34,371 bases of DNA, taken from assembly GCA_900551645.1 (NCBI GenBank), contig URWP01000004.1, positions 1 through 34,371 of the forward strand. Direction: 5' to 3'. A model generated the notes under the pieces. The model was not told the origin of the DNA, made no database searches, and was given only the letters and a program-made list of their open reading frames with translations. Shown here piece by piece: positions 26,241-34,371 of this stretch (positions are counted from its first letter, which is position 1; every line of letters begins with the position of its first letter). This DNA comes from an uncultured Bacteroides sp. GTDB lineage: Bacteria > Bacteroidota > Bacteroidia > Bacteroidales > Bacteroidaceae. Position numbers and translations under genes: made by a program.

Positions 26241-27680
26241 TTATTTTTTCTTAAACAGATATTGTAGCATTTCCTGTTGAATTCGGGAACGGGAAACCCA
26301 TAGAATGGCAAGGTAAACCGAGGCGGCTATCAAGATTTTGCCTATCATCAGGAGCCATTCCGATGTGATGTAGCGTGTTACCATAAAGCTGACTCCCATA
26401 GCAATGAGGGAAGTTCCAGCAAACGGTGCGATGTCTTTTATTGCATCCAGAAAGCGGAGTCCTATTTCCCGATGTACAAAGTAGTACCAAATAAACAGCC
26501 AGCCTATATTGATACAGGTATACATCAGAATCATGTAATAGATACCTAAGCGGTGGATGAGGAGTACAGCCAATACTTGCAGGACTCCGATGGCGATGGT
26601 ATTCCACATGTAGATGTTCGATTTTCCCTGACTGATGACCAGGTTGGAACAAAGAGTGGTGATAGGCAGGAAAGCCCCCCAGATGCAGAGAGTCTGTAGA
26701 ATAGGTACACAAGGCATCCATTTGTCTTTGATAGCCAGATGAATGAATTCTGGGGCAATGAGGGCCAGTCCGAACATGGCTGGGAAAGCCAGGTAAGAAG
26801 TGAAGCGTAGCATTTTGCGGAAAACCGCCTGTTGCCGGTTGGCGTTATCTGTAATTTGTGCCAGAACCGGTTGGGCTACACTATTGATGGTACCGCTTAT
26901 CAAGGAAGCTCCCATTGTGTTCCACTTGTTGGCTTGGGTGTAGAACCCTACATCCTTAGGCAGGAAGAGTCGTCCGATGATAGCAGAAAAGATATTGTTG
27001 TTGGTCTGTATGAAGATATTGGTCAGCAAGACTTTGCTGCTGAATCCGAACATCTCTTTCAACGGGCGGAAATCCAGGTGGAAAGTAGGCCGCCACGGTG
27101 AGAAATACCAGAAGCAGAGATTGATGATTGCTATGTATACCAGACTTTGGGTAGCGATACCCCAGTAAGACATGCCGTTGTATGCCATAAGGATACCTGT
27201 TGTTCCCGATATGACCAGTGCCGGAATCTGAGCGATGGCCTTTTGTTTTACCATCAGATTGCGGAACAGATAAGCACTGTGGGCTGTTGCGCTGCTGGAA
27301 ATGACAAATCCTAGAAATGTGAACCGTGCCAGTGGTACCAGGTCTGGTTGCCGGTAGTAGGCAGCAATGAGCGGAGCACTGAAAAACAGGATAATGTAAA
27401 GGGTGATGCCAGTCAGGAAACTGAACCAGAAAACCGCATTGTAGTCGCGGTGGGTAACTTCCTTTTTATTGGCCAGGGCGCTGGTAAATCCACTGTCCTG
27501 TAGTGTTCCGGCAATAGCGGTAAAGATAGCCAGCATACCTACCATTCCGTAATCGGCCGGTGTCAGAATGCGGGCCAGGAAAATACCGAATATCAGGTTC
27601 AGCAGTTGCTGTACCCCATTGCTGATTCCGCCCCATAGAAGTCCTTTTGCGGTCTTGTCTTTCAATGATTGCTCTGCCAT
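26241..27680 (-). CDS. Wzx/MOP-type lipid-linked polysaccharide flippase
   Basis: 479-aa inner-membrane protein of the polysaccharide-transport branch of the MOP superfamily (Wzx/WzxC-like), predicted to flip undecaprenyl-diphosphate-linked glycan. The N-terminus 'KTAKGLLWGGISNGVQQLLNLIFG' and 'ARILTPADYGMVGMLAIFTAIA' are the standard opening of this family, and 12-14 hydrophobic segments span the rest, ending with the basic 'MLQYLFKKK'. I place the start at the ATG at 27680 because family similarity begins at MAEQSLKDKTAKG; an in-frame ATG at 27719 would add 13 unrelated residues encoded inside the inverted repeat. It is the first gene of the glycan cluster after metG. Confidence 0.9.
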   Translation of the reverse strand: MAEQSLKDKTAKGLLWGGISNGVQQLLNLIFGIFLARILTPADYGMVGMLAIFTAIAGTLQDSGFTSALANKKEVTHRDYNAVFWFSFLTGITLYIILFFSAPLIAAYYRQPDLVPLARFTFLGFVISSSATAHSAYLFRNLMVKQKAIAQIPALVISGTTGILMAYNGMSYWGIATQSLVYIAIINLCFWYFSPWRPTFHLDFRPLKEMFGFSSKVLLTNIFIQTNNNIFSAIIGRLFLPKDVGFYTQANKWNTMGASLISGTINSVAQPVLAQITDNANRQQAVFRKMLRFTSYLAFPAMFGLALIAPEFIHLAIKDKWMPCVPILQTLCIWGAFLPITTLCSNLVISQGKSNIYMWNTIAIGVLQVLAVLLIHRLGIYYMILMYTCINIGWLFIWYYFVHREIGLRFLDAIKDIAPFAGTSLIAMGVSFMVTRYITSEWLLMIGKILIAASVYLAILWVSRSRIQQEMLQYLFKKK

Positions 27681-27696
27681 AGAATCGGGAATAAAG

Positions 27697-27759
27697 CACA
27701 GAGACACAGAGGCCGGCATCCGGGTGGACCGGAACTGTCTGTGCCTTTGCGTCTCTGTG
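27697..27759. repeat. Imperfect inverted repeat between metG and the flippase gene
   Basis: The arms CACAGAGACACAGAGGC (27697-27713) and GCCTTTGCGTCTCTGTG (27743-27759) pair at 15 of 17 positions around a 29-nt centre that itself contains three CCGG tetramers. No U-run follows on the minus strand. The CACAGAGACNCAGAG theme resembles dispersed palindromes seen in many bacterial genomes. Confidence 0.7.
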
Positions 27760-27784
27760 AATGAATGTATGTCTGTATAGATAA

Positions 27785-29827
27785 TTACTTCACTTCGCTA
27801 CCTGGTTTAACCTCACGCAGCAGGGAAGTAACGGCCAGTGAACCGTCGAAGTTTTCGGCACTCAGAATCATTCCTTCGCTTACCAGACCGTTCTTGAACT
27901 GACGCGGTGCCAGGTTGGCGATGAACAGTACCTGTTTGCCTACCAGTTCTTCCGGTTTGTAGTGTTGGGCGATACCGCTTACGATGGTACGATTTTCCAG
28001 CCCGTCGGCTATCTTGAACTGGAGCAGCTTTTTCATCTTAGGCACAGCCTGGCATTCCAGTACGGTACCTACACGGATATCCAGCTTTTCGAAGTCTTCG
28101 AACGAAATGATCGGTTTGATAGGGTTGGCCTTGTAATTGGCGGCTTCGTTGGCTTTCTTGGTATCCAGCAGTTTCTGTACCTGAGCCTCGATGACACTGT
28201 CTTCTATCTTTTCGAACAGCAGTTCGGCCTTATTCAGCGGGTGGCCGGCTGCCAGCAGGTCTGTGCGTCCCAGCTGCTCCCATTCGAAGGATTCCATATT
28301 CAGCATATGGCGTAACTTGTCTGAGCTGAACGGCAGGAACGGTTCGAAAGCGATGGCCAGATTGGCAACCAGCTGCAGGGCGATGTTCAGGATAGTGGCC
28401 ACACGGTCCATGTCGGTCTTGGCCAGTTTCCACGGTTCGGTATCGGCCAGGTATTTGTTTCCGATACGTGCCAGGTTCATGGCTTCTTTCTGTGCGTCGC
28501 GGAACTTGAATACATCCAGCAGTTTCTCCACTTCAGCTTTGACATCGGCAAATTCCTTCAGGGTTTCCTTGTCATAATCGGTCAGTTCGCCGCAGGCAGG
28601 AACCTTTCCGTCGAAATATTTATGGGTCAGTACCAGGGCGCGGTTCACAAAGTTACCGTAAACGGCTACCAGTTCGTTGTTGTTGCGTGCCTGGAAATCT
28701 TTCCAAGTAAAATCGTTATCTTTGGTTTCCGGAGCATTGGCGGTCAGTACGTAGCGGAGTACATCCTGTTTGCCAGGGAAATCCTGCAGGTATTCGTGCA
28801 ACCATACGGCCCAGTTGCGTGAAGTGGAAATCTTGTCGCCTTCCAGGTTCAGGAATTCATTGCTCGGTACGTTGTCCGGCAGAATGTAGCTTCCTTCCGC
28901 TTTCAGCATGGCCGGGAATACGATGCAGTGGAATACGATATTGTCTTTTCCGATGAAGTGCACCAGACGGGTTTCAGGGTCTTTCCACCATTTTTCCCAT
29001 GAATCTGGCAGTAGTTCCTTGGTATTCGAAATATAGCCGATAGGTGCGTCGAACCATACATACAGTACTTTGCCGTCGGCTCCTTCTACTGGTACGGGGA
29101 TACCCCAGTCCAGGTCACGGCTTACGGCGCGTGGCTGCAGACCCATATCCAACCAGCTCTTGCACTGCCCATATACGTTCGGGCGCCATTCCTTGTGGTC
29201 TTCCAGAATCCATTTACGCAACCAACCTTCATGCTTGTCGAGAGGCAGGTACCAGTGCTTGGTTTCTTTCATGACCGGTTTGCTTCCGCTGATAGCACTT
29301 TTCGGATTAATCAGTTCGGTTGGTGAGAGTGTGCTTCCACATTTTTCGCACTGGTCACCGTAAGCACCTTCGGCATGACAGCGGGGGCATTCACCGGTGA
29401 TGTAGCGGTCGGCCAGGAATGTGTGTGCTTCTTCATCGTAATACTGCATGGAAGTCTTTTCGATGAATTCGCCTTTATCGTACAATTTGCGGAAAAAGTC
29501 GGAAGCTGTTTTATGATGTACTTCCGAAGTAGTACGTCCGTAAACATCGAAAGAAATACCGAATTCCTTGAATGAGTCACGGATAAGTGTATGGTAACGG
29601 TCTACAACATCTTGAGGTGTACATCCTTCCTTCTTGGCACGGATAGTGATGGGTACACCGTGTTCGTCGGAACCTCCGATGAACAGGACTTCTTCTTTCT
29701 TCAGACGCAGGTAACGCACGTAAATGTCAGCCGGGACATACACGCCTGCCAGGTGACCGATGTGTACAGGTCCGTTGGCATATGGCAGCGCTGAAGTGAC
29801 GGTTGTTCGCTTAAATTTCTTGTCCAT
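27785..29827 (-). CDS. metG: Methionyl-tRNA synthetase
   Basis: 680-aa cytoplasmic enzyme charging tRNA(Met). The class I signature HIGH is at residues 22-25, and the KMSKS loop appears as KISTS (332-336), a tolerated variant. The connective peptide carries one zinc knuckle with C147, C150, C160 and C163 ('CPRC...CEKC'). The C-terminal ~100 residues are an EMAP-II/Trbp111-like tRNA-binding domain ('FEKLDIRVGTVLECQAVP' onwards), typical of long dimeric bacterial forms. The promoter box is at 29864-29871. The glycan cluster follows on the same strand after about 100 nt. Confidence 0.98.
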   Translation of the reverse strand: MDKKFKRTTVTSALPYANGPVHIGHLAGVYVPADIYVRYLRLKKEEVLFIGGSDEHGVPITIRAKKEGCTPQDVVDRYHTLIRDSFKEFGISFDVYGRTTSEVHHKTASDFFRKLYDKGEFIEKTSMQYYDEEAHTFLADRYITGECPRCHAEGAYGDQCEKCGSTLSPTELINPKSAISGSKPVMKETKHWYLPLDKHEGWLRKWILEDHKEWRPNVYGQCKSWLDMGLQPRAVSRDLDWGIPVPVEGADGKVLYVWFDAPIGYISNTKELLPDSWEKWWKDPETRLVHFIGKDNIVFHCIVFPAMLKAEGSYILPDNVPSNEFLNLEGDKISTSRNWAVWLHEYLQDFPGKQDVLRYVLTANAPETKDNDFTWKDFQARNNNELVAVYGNFVNRALVLTHKYFDGKVPACGELTDYDKETLKEFADVKAEVEKLLDVFKFRDAQKEAMNLARIGNKYLADTEPWKLAKTDMDRVATILNIALQLVANLAIAFEPFLPFSSDKLRHMLNMESFEWEQLGRTDLLAAGHPLNKAELLFEKIEDSVIEAQVQKLLDTKKANEAANYKANPIKPIISFEDFEKLDIRVGTVLECQAVPKMKKLLQFKIADGLENRTIVSGIAQHYKPEELVGKQVLFIANLAPRQFKNGLVSEGMILSAENFDGSLAVTSLLREVKPGSEVK

Positions 29828-29863
29828 ATTGATTATTCTTTACATGTCTGATAAATAATGTGG

Positions 29864-29871
29864 CAAAGATA
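29864..29871 (-). promoter_or_regulatory. -7 box (TATCTTTG) of metG
   Basis: The minus strand reads TATCTTTG, 36 nt before the metG ATG, an exact TAnnTTTG match. It diverges from the box at 29916-29923. Confidence 0.7.
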
Positions 29872-29915
29872 AGGCTTTTCCGGAATTTTTCCCAATTCTT
29901 TTCAGATTTGCCTTT

Positions 29916-29923
29916 TACCTTTG
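29916..29923 (+). promoter_or_regulatory. -7 box (TACCTTTG) of the PepSY-like lipoprotein gene
   Basis: TACCTTTG matches TAnnTTTG, 76 nt upstream of the ATG at 30000. An AGGGAG Shine-Dalgarno-like sequence lies at 29986-29991, stronger than most in this window. Confidence 0.6.
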
Positions 29924-29999
29924 GCATTATATTTCTGGACCGGGTATAGAAACCACCGGGCCTTTTTTCAATGTAAATTTAAATTAGGGAGCCAAGATT

Positions 30000-30842
30000 A
30001 TGAAATTGAAGATGTTTTTCGCTATGTTGACTCTGGGAGTGTCTGCATGGATGTTACAAAGTTGTGATGACGATGATGATTTGAGCGTTGTGCCTGTCGA
30101 ATTGACCGACTCGCTTTCCAAAAAGTATCCTCAGGCTACACGTGTGGAATGGGAAAACGACAGGGGCTATTATATAGCCGATTTTTACGAAAACGGTTGG
30201 GAAAGAACGGCCTGGTTTACACCAGAAGGTATCTGGCAGCTGACAGAAACAGAAATACGTTTTACTGATTTGCCTGATGCGGTACAGACGGCTTTCAGAG
30301 CCAGTACATATGCCACATGGGAAATAGAAGATGTGGATATGGTAGAACGTCTGGAGATGGAGGTAGTGTATGTCATCGAAGTGGAACAATATAGCCAGGA
30401 GATGTATTTGTACTATGCCGCCGATGGAGTGTTGGTGAGGGAGGAAACCGGTACAGGTGAAGGAAGTCATGGAGGTTCTGACTATTTACCGGGCATTAAC
30501 AGTGGACAATTTTCAGACTTTCTGAATGAGCGTTATCCGGGAGCCCGCATCATAGAGGTAGACCGTGAAGCGAACGGTTATGAGGTGGATATCGTACACG
30601 ACGGCCGGGGAAAGGAAGTGATGTTCGATCTTGAGGGAGCGTGGATGTCTTCAACCTGGGATGTGCGTATAAACGAAGTACCTGAAGTGGTGAAGGCTGC
30701 CGCACAGGCACAATACCCTGATTATCGGTTCGATGATGCTGATTTCGTGGAGACCCCTACTGCATCTTATTACCTGATAGAAATGGAACAGGGTGAAAGA
30801 GATGTTAAGGTGAAGGTGTCTGCCGACGGAACCGTGTTGTAA
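30000..30842 (+). CDS. PepSY-like (DUF2874) lipoprotein
   Basis: 280-aa lipoprotein of unknown function. The signal peptide ends in the lipobox LQSC (Cys22), followed by five aspartates, the kind of acidic stretch that acts as a surface-export signal in Bacteroidota. Two related halves are visible: 'SKKYPQATRVEWENDRGYYIADF' (about residues 39-61) and 'NERYPGARIIEVDREANGYEVDI' (about 175-197). Each is followed by a 'W-f/l-p-e-G-W/i-W' strand and a 'D-A-p-v-a-x-a-F/Y' helix, matching tandem PepSY-like (DUF2874) domains. Such domains are thought to bind peptides or inhibit proteases, but no activity is proven here. Monocistronic between its own promoter and terminator. Confidence 0.85.
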   Translation: MKLKMFFAMLTLGVSAWMLQSCDDDDDLSVVPVELTDSLSKKYPQATRVEWENDRGYYIADFYENGWERTAWFTPEGIWQLTETEIRFTDLPDAVQTAFRASTYATWEIEDVDMVERLEMEVVYVIEVEQYSQEMYLYYAADGVLVREETGTGEGSHGGSDYLPGINSGQFSDFLNERYPGARIIEVDREANGYEVDIVHDGRGKEVMFDLEGAWMSSTWDVRINEVPEVVKAAAQAQYPDYRFDDADFVETPTASYYLIEMEQGERDVKVKVSADGTVL

Positions 30843-30859
30843 TTTTGTAAAATATTTTC

Positions 30860-30894
30860 AGCCCATAAAAAGTCTGACAGGCTCTTTATGGGCT
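30860..30894 (+). terminator. Terminator of the PepSY-like gene
   Basis: A 10-bp perfect stem pairs AGCCCATAAA (30860-30869) with TTTATGGGCT (30885-30894), followed by the T-rich GTATCTGTTTTG, 18 nt after the stop codon. The A-rich left side could make it partly bidirectional. Confidence 0.8.
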
Positions 30895-31159
30895 GTATCT
30901 GTTTTGCCTTTAGGAAGGAGAAGTGAAAACGTGTGTGCATTTTCTTAAAAAAAATGAATCTCTTTCATTGAAAGTGTTCGATAGAGTGGTAGATTAATTT
31001 TCTGATTGTTAGTGATATCTATTACGCCTGATGGTGCGGATTTGCTATGTTGACATGCCAAAAGTTGTAAAAACTGGTTGTTGTGCGAATAATTTATTCG
31101 TAAATTTGTAGCACAGTTCAATGAGATGTATAACCTTATAAACGATTGTAGACAACCGC
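30895..31159 (+). other. Spacer upstream of the NlpC/P60 gene
   Basis: With the terminator this makes a 317-nt gene-free stretch (30843-31159). Apart from the -7 box at 31101-31108 and a leader of about 50 nt, I see no gene or structured RNA in it. Confidence 0.6.
31101..31108 (+). promoter_or_regulatory. -7 box (TAAATTTG) of the NlpC/P60 gene
   Basis: TAAATTTG matches TAnnTTTG, with TTGTTG about 20 nt upstream as a possible -33 element. It lies 51 nt before the ATG at 31160. Confidence 0.65.
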
Positions 31160-31657
31160 ATGAGACATGTTATCGCTACTTTATTCTTCTGTTTGGCTGG
31201 CCTCTTTGCCTTGCCGCTTGCTGCTCAGACTTCCACTTCCGCAGATTCTACTTCAGTAACCGGGCATGATATTGTAAAAGTAGCGATGAAATACATCGGT
31301 GTTCCTTATCGTAGCGGACGTATGAACCCGAAAGTCGGTTTCGATTGTTCCGGCTTTACTACCTATGTGTTCAAGAAAGAAAATATCCAGTTGACCCGCT
31401 CATCCCGTTCTCAGTTTACGGAAGGGGTAGAGGTAAGCAGTTGTACGGAATTGCAGAAAGGCGATCTGGTCTTTTTCGGAGGTTCACGTTCTTCGTCCAG
31501 TTCAATCGGACATGTAGGAATTGTAACCGATGTGAATCCGTCTACCGGTACTTTTTCTTTCATTCATGCCAGCCGCACCGGTATCCGCATCTCTTCTTCG
31601 GATGAACCCTATTATGCCAAACGTTACGTAGGTGCCCGCCGGATATTGCTTTCTTGA
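31160..31657 (+). CDS. NlpC/P60 family (C40) peptidoglycan endopeptidase
   Basis: 165-aa secreted cysteine peptidase that likely cleaves the D-Glu-diamino-acid bond in murein stem peptides. A signal peptide (residues 1-23, cleavage at 'PLAAQ') precedes a short linker and the catalytic domain. The nucleophile is C63 in 'GFDCSGFTTYVF', the catalytic His is H118 in 'SIGHVGIVTD', and the third polar residue is H136 in 'FSFIHASR'. The single-domain Spr-like layout has no SH3 or LysM module. No lipobox is present, so it should be soluble in the periplasm. It is transcribed alone, ending at the hairpin at 31781-31803. Confidence 0.93.
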   Translation: MRHVIATLFFCLAGLFALPLAAQTSTSADSTSVTGHDIVKVAMKYIGVPYRSGRMNPKVGFDCSGFTTYVFKKENIQLTRSSRSQFTEGVEVSSCTELQKGDLVFFGGSRSSSSSIGHVGIVTDVNPSTGTFSFIHASRTGIRISSSDEPYYAKRYVGARRILLS

Positions 31658-31780
31658 TCGTTTTCACATTCTGTCATTTTGTTCATTCGGACGGGTTGAG
31701 AATCGCATTGTTCGTACCCTCTCCGGACTTTGTGGGAAAGATGAGTTTCTCACGGTTCTGATATTTGTTCAAGTGTCATG

Positions 31781-31803
31781 AAAATCCCTGTTGGCGGGAT
31801 TTT
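31781..31803 (+). terminator. Terminator of the NlpC/P60 gene
   Basis: The perfect stem AAAATCCC/GGGATTTT with a 7-nt loop (TGTTGGC) is followed by CTGTTGCTTTCTTG. The T-run starts inside the stem. It lies about 125 nt after the stop codon. Confidence 0.75.
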
Positions 31804-32025
31804 TCTGTTGCTTTCTTGTTTTCTTTTATGCTCTTTCGGATGAATTAGCATGTATATACTCTCTTTTTGAAATCTTAGGAAACTCATCCTTTTGTCATCA
31901 ACCAGCGTTCTAGAGCCTTTTTTTCGGCGCGTTTTTTCGGATGAACGCTCATCTTCACTCATTTCCCCAGGTGTTTATTGCTTTTTGTCTAGAAGAAATT
32001 ATTTTTTTTCTTCGTGTTTTTCTGT

Positions 32026-32052
32026 TTTTATCCGGATGAAAAACGGATAAAA
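32026..32052. repeat. Perfect 9-bp hairpin in the receptor leader region
   Basis: TTTTATCCG (32026-32034) and CGGATAAAA (32044-32052) are exact reverse complements around GATGAAAAA. Two further GGATAAA copies follow at about 32056 and 32077, so this may be a protein-binding or dispersed element and not a terminator. Confidence 0.45.
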
Positions 32053-32493
32053 CAAGGATAAATATGTATGTTTTCTGGATAAATATCCGTAAAACGTATA
32101 CTGATTCATTCCGGGTGCAAGAATATAGAGGATTTACGAGTTTATATTTTTATGTAATTTGATTCACAAAAATGGAATAACAGTCTTTTTTATGTTAAAA
32201 TGTTATTCTGGAAGGAAGTACTCAAGGTTTTTATATTTTGAATCGGAATGATATATAAAGGTCCTTCATCCGATGAAAGTGCTATGGGTCAAATAGAATA
32301 TTTGATTTTTTAGAAACCTGTTTTGATAAAATTAAATAATGATTTAATGAGTGTTTAATTCTCTGATTATTAATTGTTTTATTCGTTTATTCTGATGCGT
32401 TACATTTAATAACGTATTTCCTAGATGCCGGAAAAATACTCTTAAGCATTGATTATTAATGAATTTGTAACATATTTATTCTTTATTTTTCTT

Positions 32494-32501
32494 TAATTTT
32501 G
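32494..32501 (+). promoter_or_regulatory. -7 box (TAATTTTG) of the Oar-like receptor
   Basis: TAATTTTG matches TAnnTTTG, 40 nt before the ATG at 32542. A TTTG at 32464-32467 lies slightly further upstream than an ideal -33 element. Confidence 0.6.
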
Positions 32502-32541
32502 CACGCGGATATTAAATCTTTATAATTTTAACACAAAAATT

Positions 32542-34302
32542 ATGGTAAGAAAAATGCGATTATTTTTTGCTGCTCTGATGTCTCTGACGGCAGCAGTAGT
32601 GAACGCTCAGGTTACTACTTCAGCAATGTCTGGACATGTTTCCGATGAACTAGGCGAAGACGTTATCAGTGCTTTAGTCCGAGTTGTTCACCAACCTTCG
32701 GGTACAACTTATAGTGCTATTACCAATGCAGACGGACGTTGGGCTATTCAAGGTATGCGTGTAGGTGGACCATATGAAGTGGAAATCACGTACATCGGTT
32801 ATGCTGACAGAACCATTGAGGATATCACACTTCAGTTAGGTGAAACTTATAATATTAATGTTAGTCTTTCTGAGGACGTTACTGAATTAGGAGAGGTAGT
32901 AGTAACGGGTACGCGTTCTAAGTTTGCCGCCGAAAAGACCGGTGCGACAACCAATATCTCGAATGCGCAGATGATGTCACTGCCTACGGTCAGTCGTAAT
33001 ATTTCGGATATAACACGTGTTTCACCGTATGCCAATGGCATGGGTTTTGCCGGAGGTGACGGACGTTCTACCAATTTTACACTTGACGGAGCTAATCTGA
33101 ACAACAACTTTGGATTGTCATCTACTCTGCCTGGTGGTGGTATGCCTATCTCTATGGACGCCCTTGATGAGGTACAGGTAGTGGTGACTCCTTTTGATGT
33201 TCGCCAGACCAACTTCATCGGAGGTGGTATCAACGCAGTAACCAAGTCGGGTACCAATACTTTCAAGGGTACAGCTTATATTTATCACAATAATGAGAAT
33301 ATGCACGGTAACCGCATCGATGATACGGATTTGGGTGAACGTGGCATCAACCGCAATACTACTTATGGTTTTACTTTGGGTGGACCGATTGTGAAAAATA
33401 AGCTATTCTTCTTTGCCAATGCCGAATATTCTAAGGTCCCGTCAGTCATCAACCGCTGGCGTGCGTCGGAAGACGGTGTAGCCGATCCTGACAACTACAT
33501 TTCACGTACTACGGTGGCCGACTTGCAGAAGGTGCGTGACTTCATGATGGAACGTTATGGATACGATACAGGTTCATTCACTGATTTTCCGGCTGATGAA
33601 AGCAACCTGAAGTTGTTAGGACGTATTGACTGGAACATTACAGACAACCATCATTTGGCTGTTCGTTATAATTATACAAAGAATACCGCCTGGAATCCTG
33701 TTAACGGAAACTCCAGCGATACCGGCTATCGTCTTCGTAACATGGACCGTTTGTCTCAATATTCCATGTCTTTTGCTAATTCGATGTATTCTATGGACAA
33801 CAAGGTAAGCACCGTTTCGGCTGACTTTAACAGCCGTTTCGGCAATAATATCTCCAACCAGTTGTTGTTTACTTATACAAATATCGATGATGTACGTGGC
33901 TCGAATTCATCGCTTTTCCCTTTCATCGATATTATGGGAGGTTATGAAACAGCAGCAGACGGTACTGTTACACAGAGCCTTACTCCTTATATGAGTTTAG
34001 GTTATGAACTTTTCTCTTACAATAACCGTGTACAGAACAAGATTACAACCGTAACCGATAATTTCACTTATTATGCGGGTGCACATAAGATTACAGCTGG
34101 TTTCAGTTTTGAACACCAATTAGCCAATAACTCTTATATGCGTGGGGGAACAGGTTATTACCGTTACCGTTCATTGGATGATTTCTTGAATGGTGCCGCT
34201 CCTGAAACAGTAGGTTTAGCGTATGGTTATAACGGTGAGTCTAATCCTAATGCCGAAGTCGTATTCAACCAGTATGGTCTGTATACCTGTTGGTTGAATT
34301 AG
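32542..34302 (+). pseudogene. Oar-like TonB-dependent receptor, frame broken about halfway
   Basis: 586 codons are open here, against roughly 1000 or more in intact Oar-type receptors. A signal peptide (residues 1-23, 'AAVVNAQ') precedes a carboxypeptidase-D regulatory-like domain (about 28-108), the TonB-box-like 'LGEVVVTGTRSKFAAEK' (about 118-134) and a plug domain ('NFTLDGANLNNNFGLSS', 'DEVQVVVTPFDVRQTNFIGG'). A first part of the barrel follows ('GFTLGGPIVKNKLFFFANAEY'). Similarity to the family continues to 'FNQYGLY' near residue 581. The expected next strand ('QDEW' type) is replaced by TCWLN and a stop at 34302. The break at about 34285 looks like an inserted or rearranged sequence. The remaining half may lie beyond the window. 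Confidence 0.8.
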
Positions 34303-34371
34303 ATTAGAGAATATTTTATCTGCCCAATCGGACGATGATTAATGAAATTGACATATTGCATAAAGGTCATT
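34286..34371. mobile_element. Possible insertion-sequence end inside the receptor gene
   Basis: From 34286 the DNA begins CCTGTTGGTTG and no longer encodes receptor sequence. It follows TATA (34282-34285), a possible 4-bp target duplication. CC ends and 4-bp duplications are properties of the IS1380 family, which is common in Bacteroides. Two ATGs (34335 and 34342) each open a frame to the window edge. No transposase motif and no second end are visible, so this is tentative. Confidence 0.4.

Larger units (their letters stand above)
31658..32541 (+). other. 884-nt gene-free region upstream of the Oar-like receptor
   Basis: Very AT-rich. It holds the NlpC terminator (31781-31803), CGGATGAA three times (31837, 31938, 32033) at roughly 100-nt intervals, a 9-bp perfect hairpin (32026-32052) and the receptor promoter (32494-32501). 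No open frame with credible coding features was found. Confidence 0.6.

Noticed and set aside
31750..31962. Minus-strand open frame of 70 codons in the long spacer
   Set aside because: It runs through the NlpC terminator hairpin, has no promoter or ribosome binding site, and its Lys/Arg/Ser-rich product resembles translated AT-rich spacer.
1..34371. tRNA, rRNA, CRISPR array or integrase attachment sites
   Set aside because: No cloverleaf-like segment, regularly spaced repeat array or integrase gene was found on reading both strands.

Overview
The window comes from a Bacteroidota genome, most likely a gut Bacteroides/Phocaeicola-type organism. The evidence is a SusC/SusD pair with an adjacent TPR-membrane-HTH regulator, an Oar-type TonB-dependent receptor, and lipoproteins with an acidic stretch after the lipobox Cys. 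Nearly every promoter I can place has the Bacteroides -7 box TAnnTTTG rather than an Escherichia coli -10, and Shine-Dalgarno sequences are mostly weak. I cannot fix the species.

Positions 1-9945 are an envelope/LPS assembly region. An MsbA-like lipid A flippase (cut by the left edge just after LSGG) diverges from a late lipid A acyltransferase and an AT-rich GT2. Next comes a two-gene minus-strand unit (GT8, capsule-type GT). It diverges, from almost overlapping promoters, from a plus-strand operon of GT90, ArnT-like membrane transferase, GtrA-like flippase and ArnC/GtrB-like polyprenyl-phosphate transferase. The last three form a complete make-flip-transfer sugar module. A perfect 19-bp bidirectional terminator closes it.

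Positions 10110-20133 hold, all on the minus strand, typA/bipA and then (in transcription order) a TPR/HTH regulator and a susC-susD-histidine acid phosphatase operon. This looks like a nutrient-uptake locus for a phosphorylated substrate rather than a polysaccharide: phosphatase is the only enzyme and no glycoside hydrolase is present.

Positions 20328-29827 are a second minus-strand surface-glycan cluster downstream of metG: a Wzx/MOP flippase and six glycosyltransferase-like genes, tightly packed or overlapping, with one internal promoter before the last two. An imperfect inverted repeat lies between metG and the flippase.

Positions 30000-34371 (plus strand) carry a PepSY-like lipoprotein, an NlpC/P60 hydrolase, a long non-coding stretch, and an Oar-like receptor whose frame ends abruptly about halfway, at a junction resembling an insertion-sequence end. 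No tRNA, rRNA or CRISPR was seen.
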